Part shown: in pieces, positions 5,781 through 15,641 of the stretch | How positions within the stretch are numbered: position 1 is the stretch's first letter | Layout: the number at the start of each line of letters is the position of its first letter | Origin: CANHEE01 sp043777755 | GTDB lineage: Bacteria > Bacteroidota > Bacteroidia > Chitinophagales > Saprospiraceae | Length of the DNA stretch: 24,521 nucleotides | Direction of reading: 5' to 3' | Assembly (NCBI GenBank): GCA_043777755.1 | Contig: JAYWHK010000183.1 | Span: forward strand, 1 to 24,521 | The notes under the pieces: generated by a model | What the model was told of the DNA's origin: nothing | Seen by the model: the letters and a program-made list of their open reading frames with translations, nothing else | Databases searched by the model: none | Program-made: the position numbers and the translations under genes

Positions 5781-8700
5781 ATGATGAAAAAAGCGAATTT
5801 TACAATTCATAATGTTTTCAGTCCTTTGAAACAGCTGGGTAGTGTCGCTCTATTGATGTCATTGATGTTACTGTTTGCCAATATGGCGAATGCCCAAATA
5901 TCGGGTGTTACAGTAACAGCAAATACTTCTCAGATTCCAGCAGGAGTGCCGACACCAGTGAATATCTCTATTGGCTTCGTTACAAATGGTGGCGAGTATG
6001 CTGATAACATTACTCTTTCAATGCCAGCGGGTTGTACCATGACTATGGCTACTGTTCCGTCAGCAGGAACAGATGTAAGTGTTAATCCGCCAGCCGCTGG
6101 TGTTGTCCAAACTGGTGGTGGTACTAATACCTTATCTTTTGGATATATACCTGGTGCTTCTACGCAGCCTGGATTAGGCTTTGGATATCAATGGGGTGCT
6201 TATGGGCCAAGTCGAACTGTTGTAGCGAATGTAATGATTACTATTCCTGCAAGTGCAGTAGCTGGAAATACTTTTCCAGTGAATGCCTCTGTGGTTGGTG
6301 ATGGATTTATAACAAATTTAGCTCCGCCTGCACCTGTGGCGGCAGCAGCAGCGGCAGTAATTGGTGTTCAGTCTTGCCTTCTTGCTGTACCAGCAAATGT
6401 TACAGTCAATGCACTACTTAATCAAACAGCAGCGACTGTTACCTTGCCTTTGGCAACGTTCTCTGGTCCTTGTATGGGAATTCAAACACTGTACAGCCAA
6501 GATTTCAGCTCTTTCACAGCTGGAAATTTAGTTCCACCTTCTGGAGGTGGCATGACATTGGCTACTTTTACGTTACCTTATGCTTTGAATGGACCTAATA
6601 CTGCATATACGCCAGCTGGTGGAAATACTGGTATATTGTATCAGATACTTGCAGGTGCAGGTTTAGGTACAGCTTATGACCCGTCTTTTGTAGGAAATCG
6701 TTTGAAAATGAACGATGGAGATGGAGCCAATCAAATGACTCCGGGTGGTATGGCTACTGCTACTACTCCTGCAATCGCAATTCCTGCGGGAGCAACGAAT
6801 GTGAAATTAAGTTATTCTTACAGAAACCGTCTTGATGCAGGTGATTTTTTTGTAGATGTATCTTTAAATGGAGGCGCATTTGCTACAATTCAAACTCAGT
6901 TACTAGCAGGGACAGGGGTATTTAATTATAATGTTCCTGCTGGCACGACGAGTATGCTTGTTCGCTTTAGGTATTCGGATGAATCAGCTTGGAATTGGTC
7001 TGCCGATGTAGATAATATCAAAGTTACAGCTGATGCTCCACCAACAATTGCCAATAGCTTTAATGGTGGTGGTGCAAATGCAAGCGGACTTTATCCATTA
7101 GGAACAACCCTTATTACTTACAATGTAGGTGCTACGACAGCACAAACATCTGTAACAGTATTGGATACACAAGTTCCGACATTAAATATCCCTGGTGATG
7201 CTGGTTTGGTAGTGAATGGTCCAACAGGTCCAGTTGCTCCAACTGGAGGTATAGGTACAGTGGCTAATCCATACACCTATAATGTAACTTTGGGTGCTGG
7301 ACAATGTGCTGCGAATATTACTTATTCTACACCAACATTGACGGACAATGTACCGCAGCCACCTGCGGGTGCTACAATACCAAGTGTTGTACCTGCCCAA
7401 ACGGCAGCGAATTTGGCTTTAATTATGCCAACATTCCCAACACCTCCTGTTGCTTCGTTTCCAGCGGTAGCTCCAAACGTACCTACTCCGTTGGGTATTA
7501 TTGCTGGAGCAGTTGCTACCATTTTCCCATTTGGTTTAGCTGATGATGGGGTATTATTTGGATTTAGAAGTTCGGTTGCTCAACCATTAGGAGTTAAAGC
7601 AGTGACGAATTTATTTTTTAATGCTGCGGGTTCTGCTGTTGCTGGGGTGGTAGATCCACCTGCGTCAATATTGGTCTATACAAGAACAGATAGCGATAAT
7701 CCAAACTTATTCACAGCTTCGACAGCAGGCTGGAGCGGTCCATTTAAGTGTACATTAATACATGGTGGTAGAATTGTTACTGGTGTAGTAATTTCAACAC
7801 CAGGTTCTGGTTATTCTACGCCTCCTACGGTTACATTTACAGGTGGTAATCCAGTAGTTCCTGCCACGGGATTTGCTACGGTTAACCCAATAACGGGTGC
7901 TGTTACGGGTATTACCATTACCAATAGAGGTGCTGGTTATCAATCAGCTCCAACCATTACATTAAGTGCGCCAACAGCTGGTGGAACTTGTTCTGTTGGT
8001 GGTGCGCTTGTTCAAGCGATAGCGACAGCTACAATCAATGCTGTAACTGACCAAAGAGCAGCGACTTATGCTTTTCCAACGACTCAGTTTGTTACACCTC
8101 TTGGAGCAATGTCTTTTGCTCTTGCAGTAGACCCTACAGCGATTCCATTAAAGATACCTTTGTATCAAGCAGGTGCCGCTACAATGAATTCAGCTAATGC
8201 AGCAGGAACGATTTTGAATGGTTTAGGCATGGGAGGTCTTTTGAATGGTGGTGCAGTTTTCACTCCACGTTCATTAAAATGTGGTTTGGTGTTTGGTCAA
8301 AGTACATTGCAGAATTTGACACCACAGTATCCTCAATCTGGCTTCTTGGCAGCAGCGGGTGCTCCGAATACGGTACAGTGGAAAGGTACGGATATTTCTA
8401 ACAACATGACAACAGAGGCGTTCACCATCAATGTAGCACCTTCTGCGGCAACCACAACAACATTGGCTTGTAATGAATCTGTAAATATTACGATGAATGC
8501 AGCTTGTAATGCGACTGTAAGTGCAGAACAACTATTGAAAGGTGGTCCTTATGCTTGTTTGGGTTCATACAAAACAGAAGTATATAACGGTACAAACTTA
8601 ATCGGTACAACGACTTTTGACCCTGCTAAAAACTGCTATGGTTTTAACGGTACAGCTTTAAGCAATTTCGTTGGTCAAACTTTAATTGCAAAAGTATATG

Positions 8701-11700
8701 ATGTTACAAATCCTAACAACTCTTGTTGGGGAAATATTACATTAGAAGATAAAACAGCTCCAACAATTGTTTGTCCTGGTGACTTAGTAATTAATGATTG
8801 CTCATTAGACATTAATAGTGTTGCAACAGTAAAATCTTCTATTCCTTTTGCTAGTACTAATGCTGCGTTTACATCATTTGGTGCAGCTAACTTAGATATA
8901 CCAATACCAGTTACGAATTTACCTGCAACATCAGTAGTAGAGGATTTGAAAGTTAGAGTACAATTTGGAACAAATGACTGGTTGTCAGAGATTGCTATCG
9001 AATTGGTAACTCCAACGGGAACTGTAATTGCTTTAAAGCCCAGTGGTGGTGGTGGATGTAATTCAACTAGTACCGTAGCGGCTGGTGTACCAACACTTAC
9101 ATATACTTTTGACGCAACTTCTCCTAATGGACCATTTATTATGGGATCAGCGTGTGCTTCGTATGCGGCTTGGAACAATAGTACTGTAAAACCAGCTGGA
9201 TCATTTGCTCCTGCTCTCGGGCTTCCTGTAAATGGTAATTGGATTGTTCGTTTTAGAGACGTAGCAGCTCCTAATACCAATACAATTCCAGCAAATGCTA
9301 TATCGTTAATAATTACTACAACAGTTCCATTAGCTGGAGCAACAGCAACAGATGCTTGTGCTGGTGTTATCACTCCTACGGTTACTGTTCAGCAACTTAA
9401 TTTGCCTTGTGGAAATCCATTAATCAAGCAGATTAAGCGTGTTTATAAGGCAACAGATAACTTTGGAAACACAGCAACTTGTGTTCAAAATATCAACTTC
9501 CCACGTCCTACTTTAGCTTCGACAACTTTCCCTGCTGATGCGAACCTCAACTGTGATTATGATAATCTAAAAACAGGAACAGGTACATATCCAGGCGTTT
9601 CAGATGTTGCGGTAAAAGGCGGCGGACTTCCTGTGGCTTTCGGACAAAATACCAATATTAAGCAAGGCGCAACGAATATCGCTGTTCCCAATCCTTTTGG
9701 TGGTAACTTGGCAAATATTGTAACAAATGTAAGGTTAAATATTGGTGTTACTGCTCCAAATATTAACGATTTACGCATGAGTTTAATCCACCCTAATGGT
9801 ACGACTATTAGGTTGATGAACAAACAAGGAAGCACTGCCTGTGTAGGTGGTAATCTCTCTTATAGTTTCTTTGATGCAGCTCCTAATGCACCAATCCTAC
9901 CAGCTACGCTATGTGCTGGTTCAGGTTCAGGTTCTTACAAACCAATTGATGACCTATCTGTATTAATAAATACGAATGATGTAGGTACATGGAGTATCTT
10001 AGTAGAAGACAATACTGGTAATACATTAGATGATAATATATTGACTCTTGTTCAACTGGTACTCTCTACACAGAATAATTCTACGGGAGCTGTAAACACT
10101 ACTACATGGGTACCACTTAATTACGGAATACTTTTTACTGCACCAGAGTTACCAATTCCTTTTGGTTCTTGGTTGCCAGCAGCACCAGTTACCGTGAATG
10201 CAATATCTTCAGTTGTGACTATTCCACCTAATGTAGGAACAGTATTAAAATTAAAGACAACATTGACCTTCAAAGCACCTAAATTAGGAGATATGAGGGC
10301 AACATTGAAATATCCGACAATAATTAATCCTATTGAATTATTCAATAAACAAGCAATACTTCCAGCTGTATCTCCTTCTTGTACGGGTACAATGGCAGGT
10401 GACGTTTATACGTATGTATTTGAAGATAGTGCGCCAGGTGCGCCAATCACGGCAGCAACAACTTGTGCTAACAGTGTTAGTGGTTCTTACAAACCAATAA
10501 CTCCATTGGCGACATTCAATGGATTGCCTGCGGGAGGAACTTGGTTGATTGAATTATTTGACAATGCTGGTAATCCTCTCACCAATGATGATACGTTTAT
10601 CAGTGCAGTTTTAGAAATTACAACAGTTTCTCCACTTTCTAATTCAATTCAAGATATTGCAGCTGCGCAAATTCCAACATCTTTGAACTTGCCAAAAGGT
10701 TACGCTGGTCCATATTTTGATGCTAACGGTAATCCACATCCAAATGTAACAGGACGCCCTTCTGGTGCGGGCTGCGCAGGTTTGGTAACAGATTATACTG
10801 ATACGCGTATAGATAATATCTGTGGTACGGGACTTGGTTATGCTGTTTTGCGTACATGGAAAGTATATGATGCTTGTGCAGGAGCTTTAACAACTCGAGC
10901 ACAAAATATCGCAGTGAAGGACATTACGCCACCAGCTGTAGATGGAGCGTCTTTACCAACAGCGACAGAACGTACGTGGTGGGTATATACGACAAGTCCA
11001 ACAACTTGTACGGGTAAAGTAACAATGAGAAAACCAGTAGTAGCGGACAATTGTTCTCCTGCAAATAAACTAACGTATTCTGCTGAATTATTTCATGAAT
11101 TACCGAATCCTCCTCAACTAAGCTCAGGAGTTCCTAATTTAGCACGACCTGTTGGTTTCCCTGTCTCAGGGGACGCAATGTCTTTTGAAGATGTACCAAT
11201 GTCCGAAAATAAGATTAATCCAAATTCTGGATTACCTTATCCGCAGCCTTTTGTTGCCGTAATTTCTATTACAGATGCTTGTGGCAATGTTACAAGAGTA
11301 AATGCTCGCTTTGTTGTGATGGATAGAACAGCACCATCAATGGTTTGTCAAGACATAATAAAAGTTTCTTTAAGTCAAGATGGCTATGCTACATTAACTG
11401 GCTTAGAGCTTGACAAAGGTTCTTATGATAACTGTACAACAATTTCAAAATTTGAAGTTCGTCGTATGGCACCAATTAGCAATTGTACTGCAAGAGATAT
11501 TAATAAAGATGGTGATTATGAAGATTACCTACAAGAGGCTAACAGCAATGCTTCATATCCTGTTGTAGAAACGTACTACACAACGGAAAAAGTACCTCCT
11601 TTTGGTGGGACTCATGTTGTAAGAAGCCCTATTGCATCATTAGTTCGTGCGGGTGCATTAGAACTTAATGATGCATTCTCTAACGGCATTTTGTCACGTC

Positions 11701-14700
11701 GTATTTTGAAATCAAGTTCATGGTACAATCTTAATCTTACAGAATATCCTATTGTACCAGATCCTGCGACATTCCCAACATTGATATTGACGGGACCTAA
11801 TACAGTATCTTTTGAAGGAGCAAGTTTCTTTATTACATTTGATGTAGCAAATGCTATTACAAGCATAACACCTATATCAATAATGATAGGAGGTTCTGAG
11901 TTTGGATTGCGAGTAATAAGCCAATACAGTGAAGATCCTGACTTATCTGATATTTATGGAGACTTCAATAAGAATGGAGATCCTTCTGATGATGACTATT
12001 ATGAGTATAACTACGACAATTTCTTCCACGAAGATGTTAAATTCTGTTGTGAAGATGTAGGGGATACAATTATGGTTGCATTACGTGCTTGGGATTCTAG
12101 TATTTTTAAGCATGCTTCAAATAATAACAATGTCAATCACCCTAACTACCGTATAGGTTATCCTGCGTCTTTAGGGGTACGTGGTAATGTGAATATTTGT
12201 ATGACACGAATAATTGTTGAAGACAAAGTTGATCCAAAAATTTCAGTACAAGATACAGCAGTTATATGTGGTAATAATGTTACTGCATCGGCTTGGTTAG
12301 ATGCTAATGGACCAGTAAAAGGTACTGCAAATTCTAATATGTCTGATAATAGTGTGTTCTCTAATAAGTCAGCTGTTGCACTTGATTCAGGTGCTGTTGC
12401 AACTATTAAGATTCCTGTAACAGGCTTGAAGAAAGTGAAAGATTTAAATGTAGGTTTACAATTCTATCACACTTACTTAGGTAACTTGATTGCTACAGTA
12501 ACTTCTCCATCTGGAAAGTCTGCAATCTTGTTTGCTAATCCAGTTGATGCAACTAGCAGTTTACCTTATGAGAGTCCTGCTATCAAATCTGCTGCAAATG
12601 CGTTCAAATTAAGATTTGATGATGAGCCAATGTTAGCCCCAACCGTAGTAAGTCTTTCTGCTAATGGAGGCTACTTACAGACTATACCAGGGGTTCCGAA
12701 TCCTATTTTAACAAGTTCTTTAAATAAGTTAAATGGTGCTTATTTGGCAACCGACGCATTGTCTATTTTTGACAATGAAGATCCAAACGGTGAGTGGACT
12801 ATTACAGTTGAACCAGCTGATCCATTTGTAAATGGTACAGGTGCAATACTTGCAAGTGGCGCACAATTGTTAATCAAAGCTGATCGTAATACAATGCCTC
12901 AAGGTTTCTATTATGACAACTGTGGTGACGCAACTGTGACTTATACAGACAATGGTTCTATTGACAATTGTGGTAAAGGTATAGTGAACCGTGTTTATAC
13001 GGTAACTGACTGTGCTGGTAGAAAAGCTACTGACACTCAATCTTACACTTCTGTTAATCGTTCTGCTTATACAGTATTGTTCCCAGCTGATGTTAATTTA
13101 ACTTGTAATGACAACAGTAAAAATAATTTGACTCCACAAGGTACAACAAACGTAAATAGCACAACTATCCCAGGTTCTCCAGTTATTAATACTATCGGTG
13201 GAACTTGTCCATTGGTTGGTATTGAATACACTGATGATACATTGACTATTTCTAATGGAGGTGTAAATTTAGATGGTACTTGTTTCAAAATTGTCCGTAC
13301 ATGGAAAATTTTGAACTGGTGTCAAGGTTTGAACTTGAATGCTGATAAAGTTCAACGTTTTAATCCTGCTGCTTGTGCAGATTTAGAAACAAGAACGTTT
13401 GTGAACATTGACTATGCTGCTTGGGCTGGTTCAGGATTAACTCCCGCTCAAATCAATGCTGCTCTTAAGGAGTGTTCAGCTGTTGTTTATGACGAAGATG
13501 GTTACATGGAATACGTACAAGTAATTACAGTAACAGACAATATGGCTCCATCAATTACGAAAGGTAATATTATTCAAGCTGAAATTGGAAAAGAATGTAA
13601 CGTGAACGTAACGGTAAACGCACCAACAGCAACGGATTGTACTGGTAAAATAGCTACTTATTACGAAATTTACAACACAAGTAATGTGAAAGTTGCTGGG
13701 CCTACTTCTACTTTCCCTTCTACGGTTAAGTTTGGTGGTACAGGAAATACAGCATTCGGTACTTATACTGTTCGTTGGTTTGCTTCTGACAACTGTGGTA
13801 ACTTAAGCTCTGTAGATGAAGTAGTTGTTGTTAAAGACGCTAAAAAACCTACACCAATTTGTTTCAATGGTTTGTCTGTTGATATAATGCCTACAACAGG
13901 TAATGTAATGGTTTCTTGTAGCTTATTTGATGCTGGTTCTTATGACAACTGCCAATTAGATGGTTGTTATATTCAAGTTCCTGCGCCAGGTGCTGGTGCT
14001 GACATCACTAAATTGGTGATTGATGCAACTGCAAATGGTATGACTGACAAATCAACTCCTAGCAAGTTGGCTAAAAACGTTGTATTTAATTGTACTGGTC
14101 CTCAGACAGTTGCCCTTTGGGTAAAAGATGCAGCTGGTAACTGGGATTACTGCGAAACTTACATCGAAGTTCAAAACAACATGGGTGCACCAGGCGTTCT
14201 TGCTTGTCCTTCTACTCCTATCAGTGGTGCTAAAATTGCTGCGGCAATTGCAACTGAAACAGGTAAAGACGTAGAAAACGTAATGGTGAAATTATCTGGT
14301 GCAGCTTCTTATCAGAAGCCAACTACAATCAATGGTAAAACAGAATTCTATGGTTTAGGAAAAACTTCTAGCTATACTGTTAAGCCTGAATTGGATAAAA
14401 ACCCATTGAATGGTGTTTCTACATTAGACTTAGTATTGATGAGCAAGCACATTTTAGGTGTTCAACCTTTGAACTCTGCTTATCAAATGATTGCGGCTGA
14501 CGTTAATAAGAGTGGTACAGTTTCTACTGCGGACATCGTTGAGCTTCGTAAAATGATTTTGGCTATCCAAAGCAATTTCACTAAGAACACTTCTTGGAGA
14601 TTTGTGGATAAGTCTTATCAATTCCCTACAAATCCATTATCTGCGGCATTCCCTGAATCTAAGCAGTTCAATGGCTTGACGAATGATATCGAAAATGCGC

Positions 14701-15407
14701 CATTCGTAGCTGTAAAAATTGGTGATATTAATGGTAATGCTCAAACAAATGGTCAAGCAGTTGGTCGTGGAACAGTAGGTACTTTCTTCTTTAATGCTGA
14801 GGAGCAAATCTTCAATGCAGGTCAAGAAGTTCGTGCAACTTTCAAAGCGAACGAAATTGCTAACATCTTAGGCTACCAGTTCACAATGAACTATAACAAT
14901 TCGGCATTAGATTTGATTACTATTGACGGTAACACTGAAAACTTCGGTGTTGTTGAAAACGGCACAATCACAGCAAGCTGGAACGGTTCTGCGCAAGCTG
15001 ATGAGCAATTGTTCACACTTGTGTTCAAAGCTAAGAAAGCAGGTCGTTTGAGTGAGTTGTTAAACATCAATTCTAAATTGACTACAGCTGAAGCTTATAC
15101 TAAAAATGCTGAATTGTTGAATGTTGCTATCAACTACAACAATGCTACAAGCAAAATGGAACTTTACCAAAACCAACCGAATCCATTCGCTGGTCGTACG
15201 GTAATTGGTTTCAATTTGCCAAAAGCTGAAAATGCTAAAATGACTATTTACGATATGACTGGTCGTGTATTGAAAGTAATCGAAAAAGACTTCGCTAAAG
15301 GTTATAACGAAGTAACTATCGAAGACATCAATGCTACTGGTGTTGTAAAATACACTTTAAGCACAGCAACAGCAACAGCTACTAAGAGTATGATTATTTT
15401 AGAATAA
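5781..15407 (+). CDS. giant T9SS-secreted multidomain surface protein
   Basis: This 3208-residue secreted protein has a signal peptide at 1-38 (cut after ANA). An N-terminal beta domain spans 40-195 and a jelly-roll/MAM-like domain about 235-417. A stretch at 662-745 carries two VxxGVxIxxxGxGYxxxPT motifs. HYR-like cysteine modules run through most of the protein. Four domains resembling the P domain of proprotein convertases lie at about 1025-1180, 1290-1430, 1440-1617 and 2197-2370. Two calcium-loop-like segments are D1906-D1915 and D2061-D2072. A dockerin-like duplicated loop (2872-2935; GVSTLDLVLMSKHILG and GTVSTADIVELRKMIL) is followed by a cohesin-like domain (about 2998-3120). A type A T9SS sorting domain ends it (3126-3208; NQPNPF, IYDMTGRVL). 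It is exported through T9SS and anchored at or released from the outer surface. Adhesion is the likely role, but no enzyme motif or ligand is evident. ATG 5781 is followed by a second in-frame ATG; either could start translation. Confidence 0.9.
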   Translation: MMKKANFTIHNVFSPLKQLGSVALLMSLMLLFANMANAQISGVTVTANTSQIPAGVPTPVNISIGFVTNGGEYADNITLSMPAGCTMTMATVPSAGTDVSVNPPAAGVVQTGGGTNTLSFGYIPGASTQPGLGFGYQWGAYGPSRTVVANVMITIPASAVAGNTFPVNASVVGDGFITNLAPPAPVAAAAAAVIGVQSCLLAVPANVTVNALLNQTAATVTLPLATFSGPCMGIQTLYSQDFSSFTAGNLVPPSGGGMTLATFTLPYALNGPNTAYTPAGGNTGILYQILAGAGLGTAYDPSFVGNRLKMNDGDGANQMTPGGMATATTPAIAIPAGATNVKLSYSYRNRLDAGDFFVDVSLNGGAFATIQTQLLAGTGVFNYNVPAGTTSMLVRFRYSDESAWNWSADVDNIKVTADAPPTIANSFNGGGANASGLYPLGTTLITYNVGATTAQTSVTVLDTQVPTLNIPGDAGLVVNGPTGPVAPTGGIGTVANPYTYNVTLGAGQCAANITYSTPTLTDNVPQPPAGATIPSVVPAQTAANLALIMPTFPTPPVASFPAVAPNVPTPLGIIAGAVATIFPFGLADDGVLFGFRSSVAQPLGVKAVTNLFFNAAGSAVAGVVDPPASILVYTRTDSDNPNLFTASTAGWSGPFKCTLIHGGRIVTGVVISTPGSGYSTPPTVTFTGGNPVVPATGFATVNPITGAVTGITITNRGAGYQSAPTITLSAPTAGGTCSVGGALVQAIATATINAVTDQRAATYAFPTTQFVTPLGAMSFALAVDPTAIPLKIPLYQAGAATMNSANAAGTILNGLGMGGLLNGGAVFTPRSLKCGLVFGQSTLQNLTPQYPQSGFLAAAGAPNTVQWKGTDISNNMTTEAFTINVAPSAATTTTLACNESVNITMNAACNATVSAEQLLKGGPYACLGSYKTEVYNGTNLIGTTTFDPAKNCYGFNGTALSNFVGQTLIAKVYDVTNPNNSCWGNITLEDKTAPTIVCPGDLVINDCSLDINSVATVKSSIPFASTNAAFTSFGAANLDIPIPVTNLPATSVVEDLKVRVQFGTNDWLSEIAIELVTPTGTVIALKPSGGGGCNSTSTVAAGVPTLTYTFDATSPNGPFIMGSACASYAAWNNSTVKPAGSFAPALGLPVNGNWIVRFRDVAAPNTNTIPANAISLIITTTVPLAGATATDACAGVITPTVTVQQLNLPCGNPLIKQIKRVYKATDNFGNTATCVQNINFPRPTLASTTFPADANLNCDYDNLKTGTGTYPGVSDVAVKGGGLPVAFGQNTNIKQGATNIAVPNPFGGNLANIVTNVRLNIGVTAPNINDLRMSLIHPNGTTIRLMNKQGSTACVGGNLSYSFFDAAPNAPILPATLCAGSGSGSYKPIDDLSVLINTNDVGTWSILVEDNTGNTLDDNILTLVQLVLSTQNNSTGAVNTTTWVPLNYGILFTAPELPIPFGSWLPAAPVTVNAISSVVTIPPNVGTVLKLKTTLTFKAPKLGDMRATLKYPTIINPIELFNKQAILPAVSPSCTGTMAGDVYTYVFEDSAPGAPITAATTCANSVSGSYKPITPLATFNGLPAGGTWLIELFDNAGNPLTNDDTFISAVLEITTVSPLSNSIQDIAAAQIPTSLNLPKGYAGPYFDANGNPHPNVTGRPSGAGCAGLVTDYTDTRIDNICGTGLGYAVLRTWKVYDACAGALTTRAQNIAVKDITPPAVDGASLPTATERTWWVYTTSPTTCTGKVTMRKPVVADNCSPANKLTYSAELFHELPNPPQLSSGVPNLARPVGFPVSGDAMSFEDVPMSENKINPNSGLPYPQPFVAVISITDACGNVTRVNARFVVMDRTAPSMVCQDIIKVSLSQDGYATLTGLELDKGSYDNCTTISKFEVRRMAPISNCTARDINKDGDYEDYLQEANSNASYPVVETYYTTEKVPPFGGTHVVRSPIASLVRAGALELNDAFSNGILSRRILKSSSWYNLNLTEYPIVPDPATFPTLILTGPNTVSFEGASFFITFDVANAITSITPISIMIGGSEFGLRVISQYSEDPDLSDIYGDFNKNGDPSDDDYYEYNYDNFFHEDVKFCCEDVGDTIMVALRAWDSSIFKHASNNNNVNHPNYRIGYPASLGVRGNVNICMTRIIVEDKVDPKISVQDTAVICGNNVTASAWLDANGPVKGTANSNMSDNSVFSNKSAVALDSGAVATIKIPVTGLKKVKDLNVGLQFYHTYLGNLIATVTSPSGKSAILFANPVDATSSLPYESPAIKSAANAFKLRFDDEPMLAPTVVSLSANGGYLQTIPGVPNPILTSSLNKLNGAYLATDALSIFDNEDPNGEWTITVEPADPFVNGTGAILASGAQLLIKADRNTMPQGFYYDNCGDATVTYTDNGSIDNCGKGIVNRVYTVTDCAGRKATDTQSYTSVNRSAYTVLFPADVNLTCNDNSKNNLTPQGTTNVNSTTIPGSPVINTIGGTCPLVGIEYTDDTLTISNGGVNLDGTCFKIVRTWKILNWCQGLNLNADKVQRFNPAACADLETRTFVNIDYAAWAGSGLTPAQINAALKECSAVVYDEDGYMEYVQVITVTDNMAPSITKGNIIQAEIGKECNVNVTVNAPTATDCTGKIATYYEIYNTSNVKVAGPTSTFPSTVKFGGTGNTAFGTYTVRWFASDNCGNLSSVDEVVVVKDAKKPTPICFNGLSVDIMPTTGNVMVSCSLFDAGSYDNCQLDGCYIQVPAPGAGADITKLVIDATANGMTDKSTPSKLAKNVVFNCTGPQTVALWVKDAAGNWDYCETYIEVQNNMGAPGVLACPSTPISGAKIAAAIATETGKDVENVMVKLSGAASYQKPTTINGKTEFYGLGKTSSYTVKPELDKNPLNGVSTLDLVLMSKHILGVQPLNSAYQMIAADVNKSGTVSTADIVELRKMILAIQSNFTKNTSWRFVDKSYQFPTNPLSAAFPESKQFNGLTNDIENAPFVAVKIGDINGNAQTNGQAVGRGTVGTFFFNAEEQIFNAGQEVRATFKANEIANILGYQFTMNYNNSALDLITIDGNTENFGVVENGTITASWNGSAQADEQLFTLVFKAKKAGRLSELLNINSKLTTAEAYTKNAELLNVAINYNNATSKMELYQNQPNPFAGRTVIGFNLPKAENAKMTIYDMTGRVLKVIEKDFAKGYNEVTIEDINATGVVKYTLSTATATATKSMIILE

Positions 15408-15439
15408 TAAGTAGGCATAATTTTAGCCTAATACTTATT
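15406..15439 (+). other. hairpin overlapping the stop codon of the giant gene
   Basis: AATAAGTA-GGC at 15406-15416 pairs with GCC (15426-15428) and TACTTATT (15432-15439), with a 3-nt bulge. It begins inside the TAA stop codon of the giant gene and lacks a U-tract, so it is not a terminator. It is the first of three consecutive hairpins and may protect the 3' end of a 10-kb mRNA. Confidence 0.5.
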
Positions 15440-15467
15440 ACTTATAAATACTTGGAATATTGAACCA

Positions 15468-15514
15468 CCCAAACCGCTTGAGTCAAATTTAGTTGGACAA
15501 AAGCGGTTTTTGGG
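15468..15514 (+). terminator. GC-containing hairpin downstream of giant gene
   Basis: CCCAAACCGCTT (15468-15479) pairs with AAGCGGTTTTTGGG (15501-15514), leaving a loop of 21 nt. The right arm includes five T residues. It could slow polymerase or act as a barrier to 3' exonucleases ahead of the stronger terminator that follows. Confidence 0.5.
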
Positions 15515-15517
15515 ATG

Positions 15518-15551
15518 GCCTCTCACTACGACGGTGGTGGGGGGCTTTTTT
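15518..15551 (+). terminator. strong intrinsic terminator of the giant-gene unit
   Basis: A 12-bp stem pairs 15518-15529 with 15534-15545 through a GACG tetraloop. Three of the pairs are G-U. It is followed directly by six T residues (15546-15551). Because of the G-U pairs it folds well only as plus-strand RNA, as expected for a terminator of the gene ending at 15407. Confidence 0.85.
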
Positions 15552-15599
15552 ATTTGTCTAAAACTAACGCAATCAATATTTTATTGTATAGAAAAATTG

Positions 15600-15607
15600 T
15601 ACTTTTG
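15600..15607 (+). promoter_or_regulatory. -7 promoter element for the small T9SS protein
   Basis: TACTTTTG fits TAnnTTTG and lies 34 nt before the ATG at 15642, after a strong terminator. The gene is therefore probably transcribed on its own. No clear -33 TTTG is seen. Confidence 0.55.
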
Positions 15608-15641
15608 TTGTTAATTTAAATAAAATATAAAATAATTTACG

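Noticed and set aside
8675..9373. 232-codon antisense ORF within the giant gene
   Set aside because: It is a by-product of codon composition in a repetitive Ala/Thr/Val-rich coding region. The sense frame is intact over 9.6 kb and the antisense product has no recognisable features.
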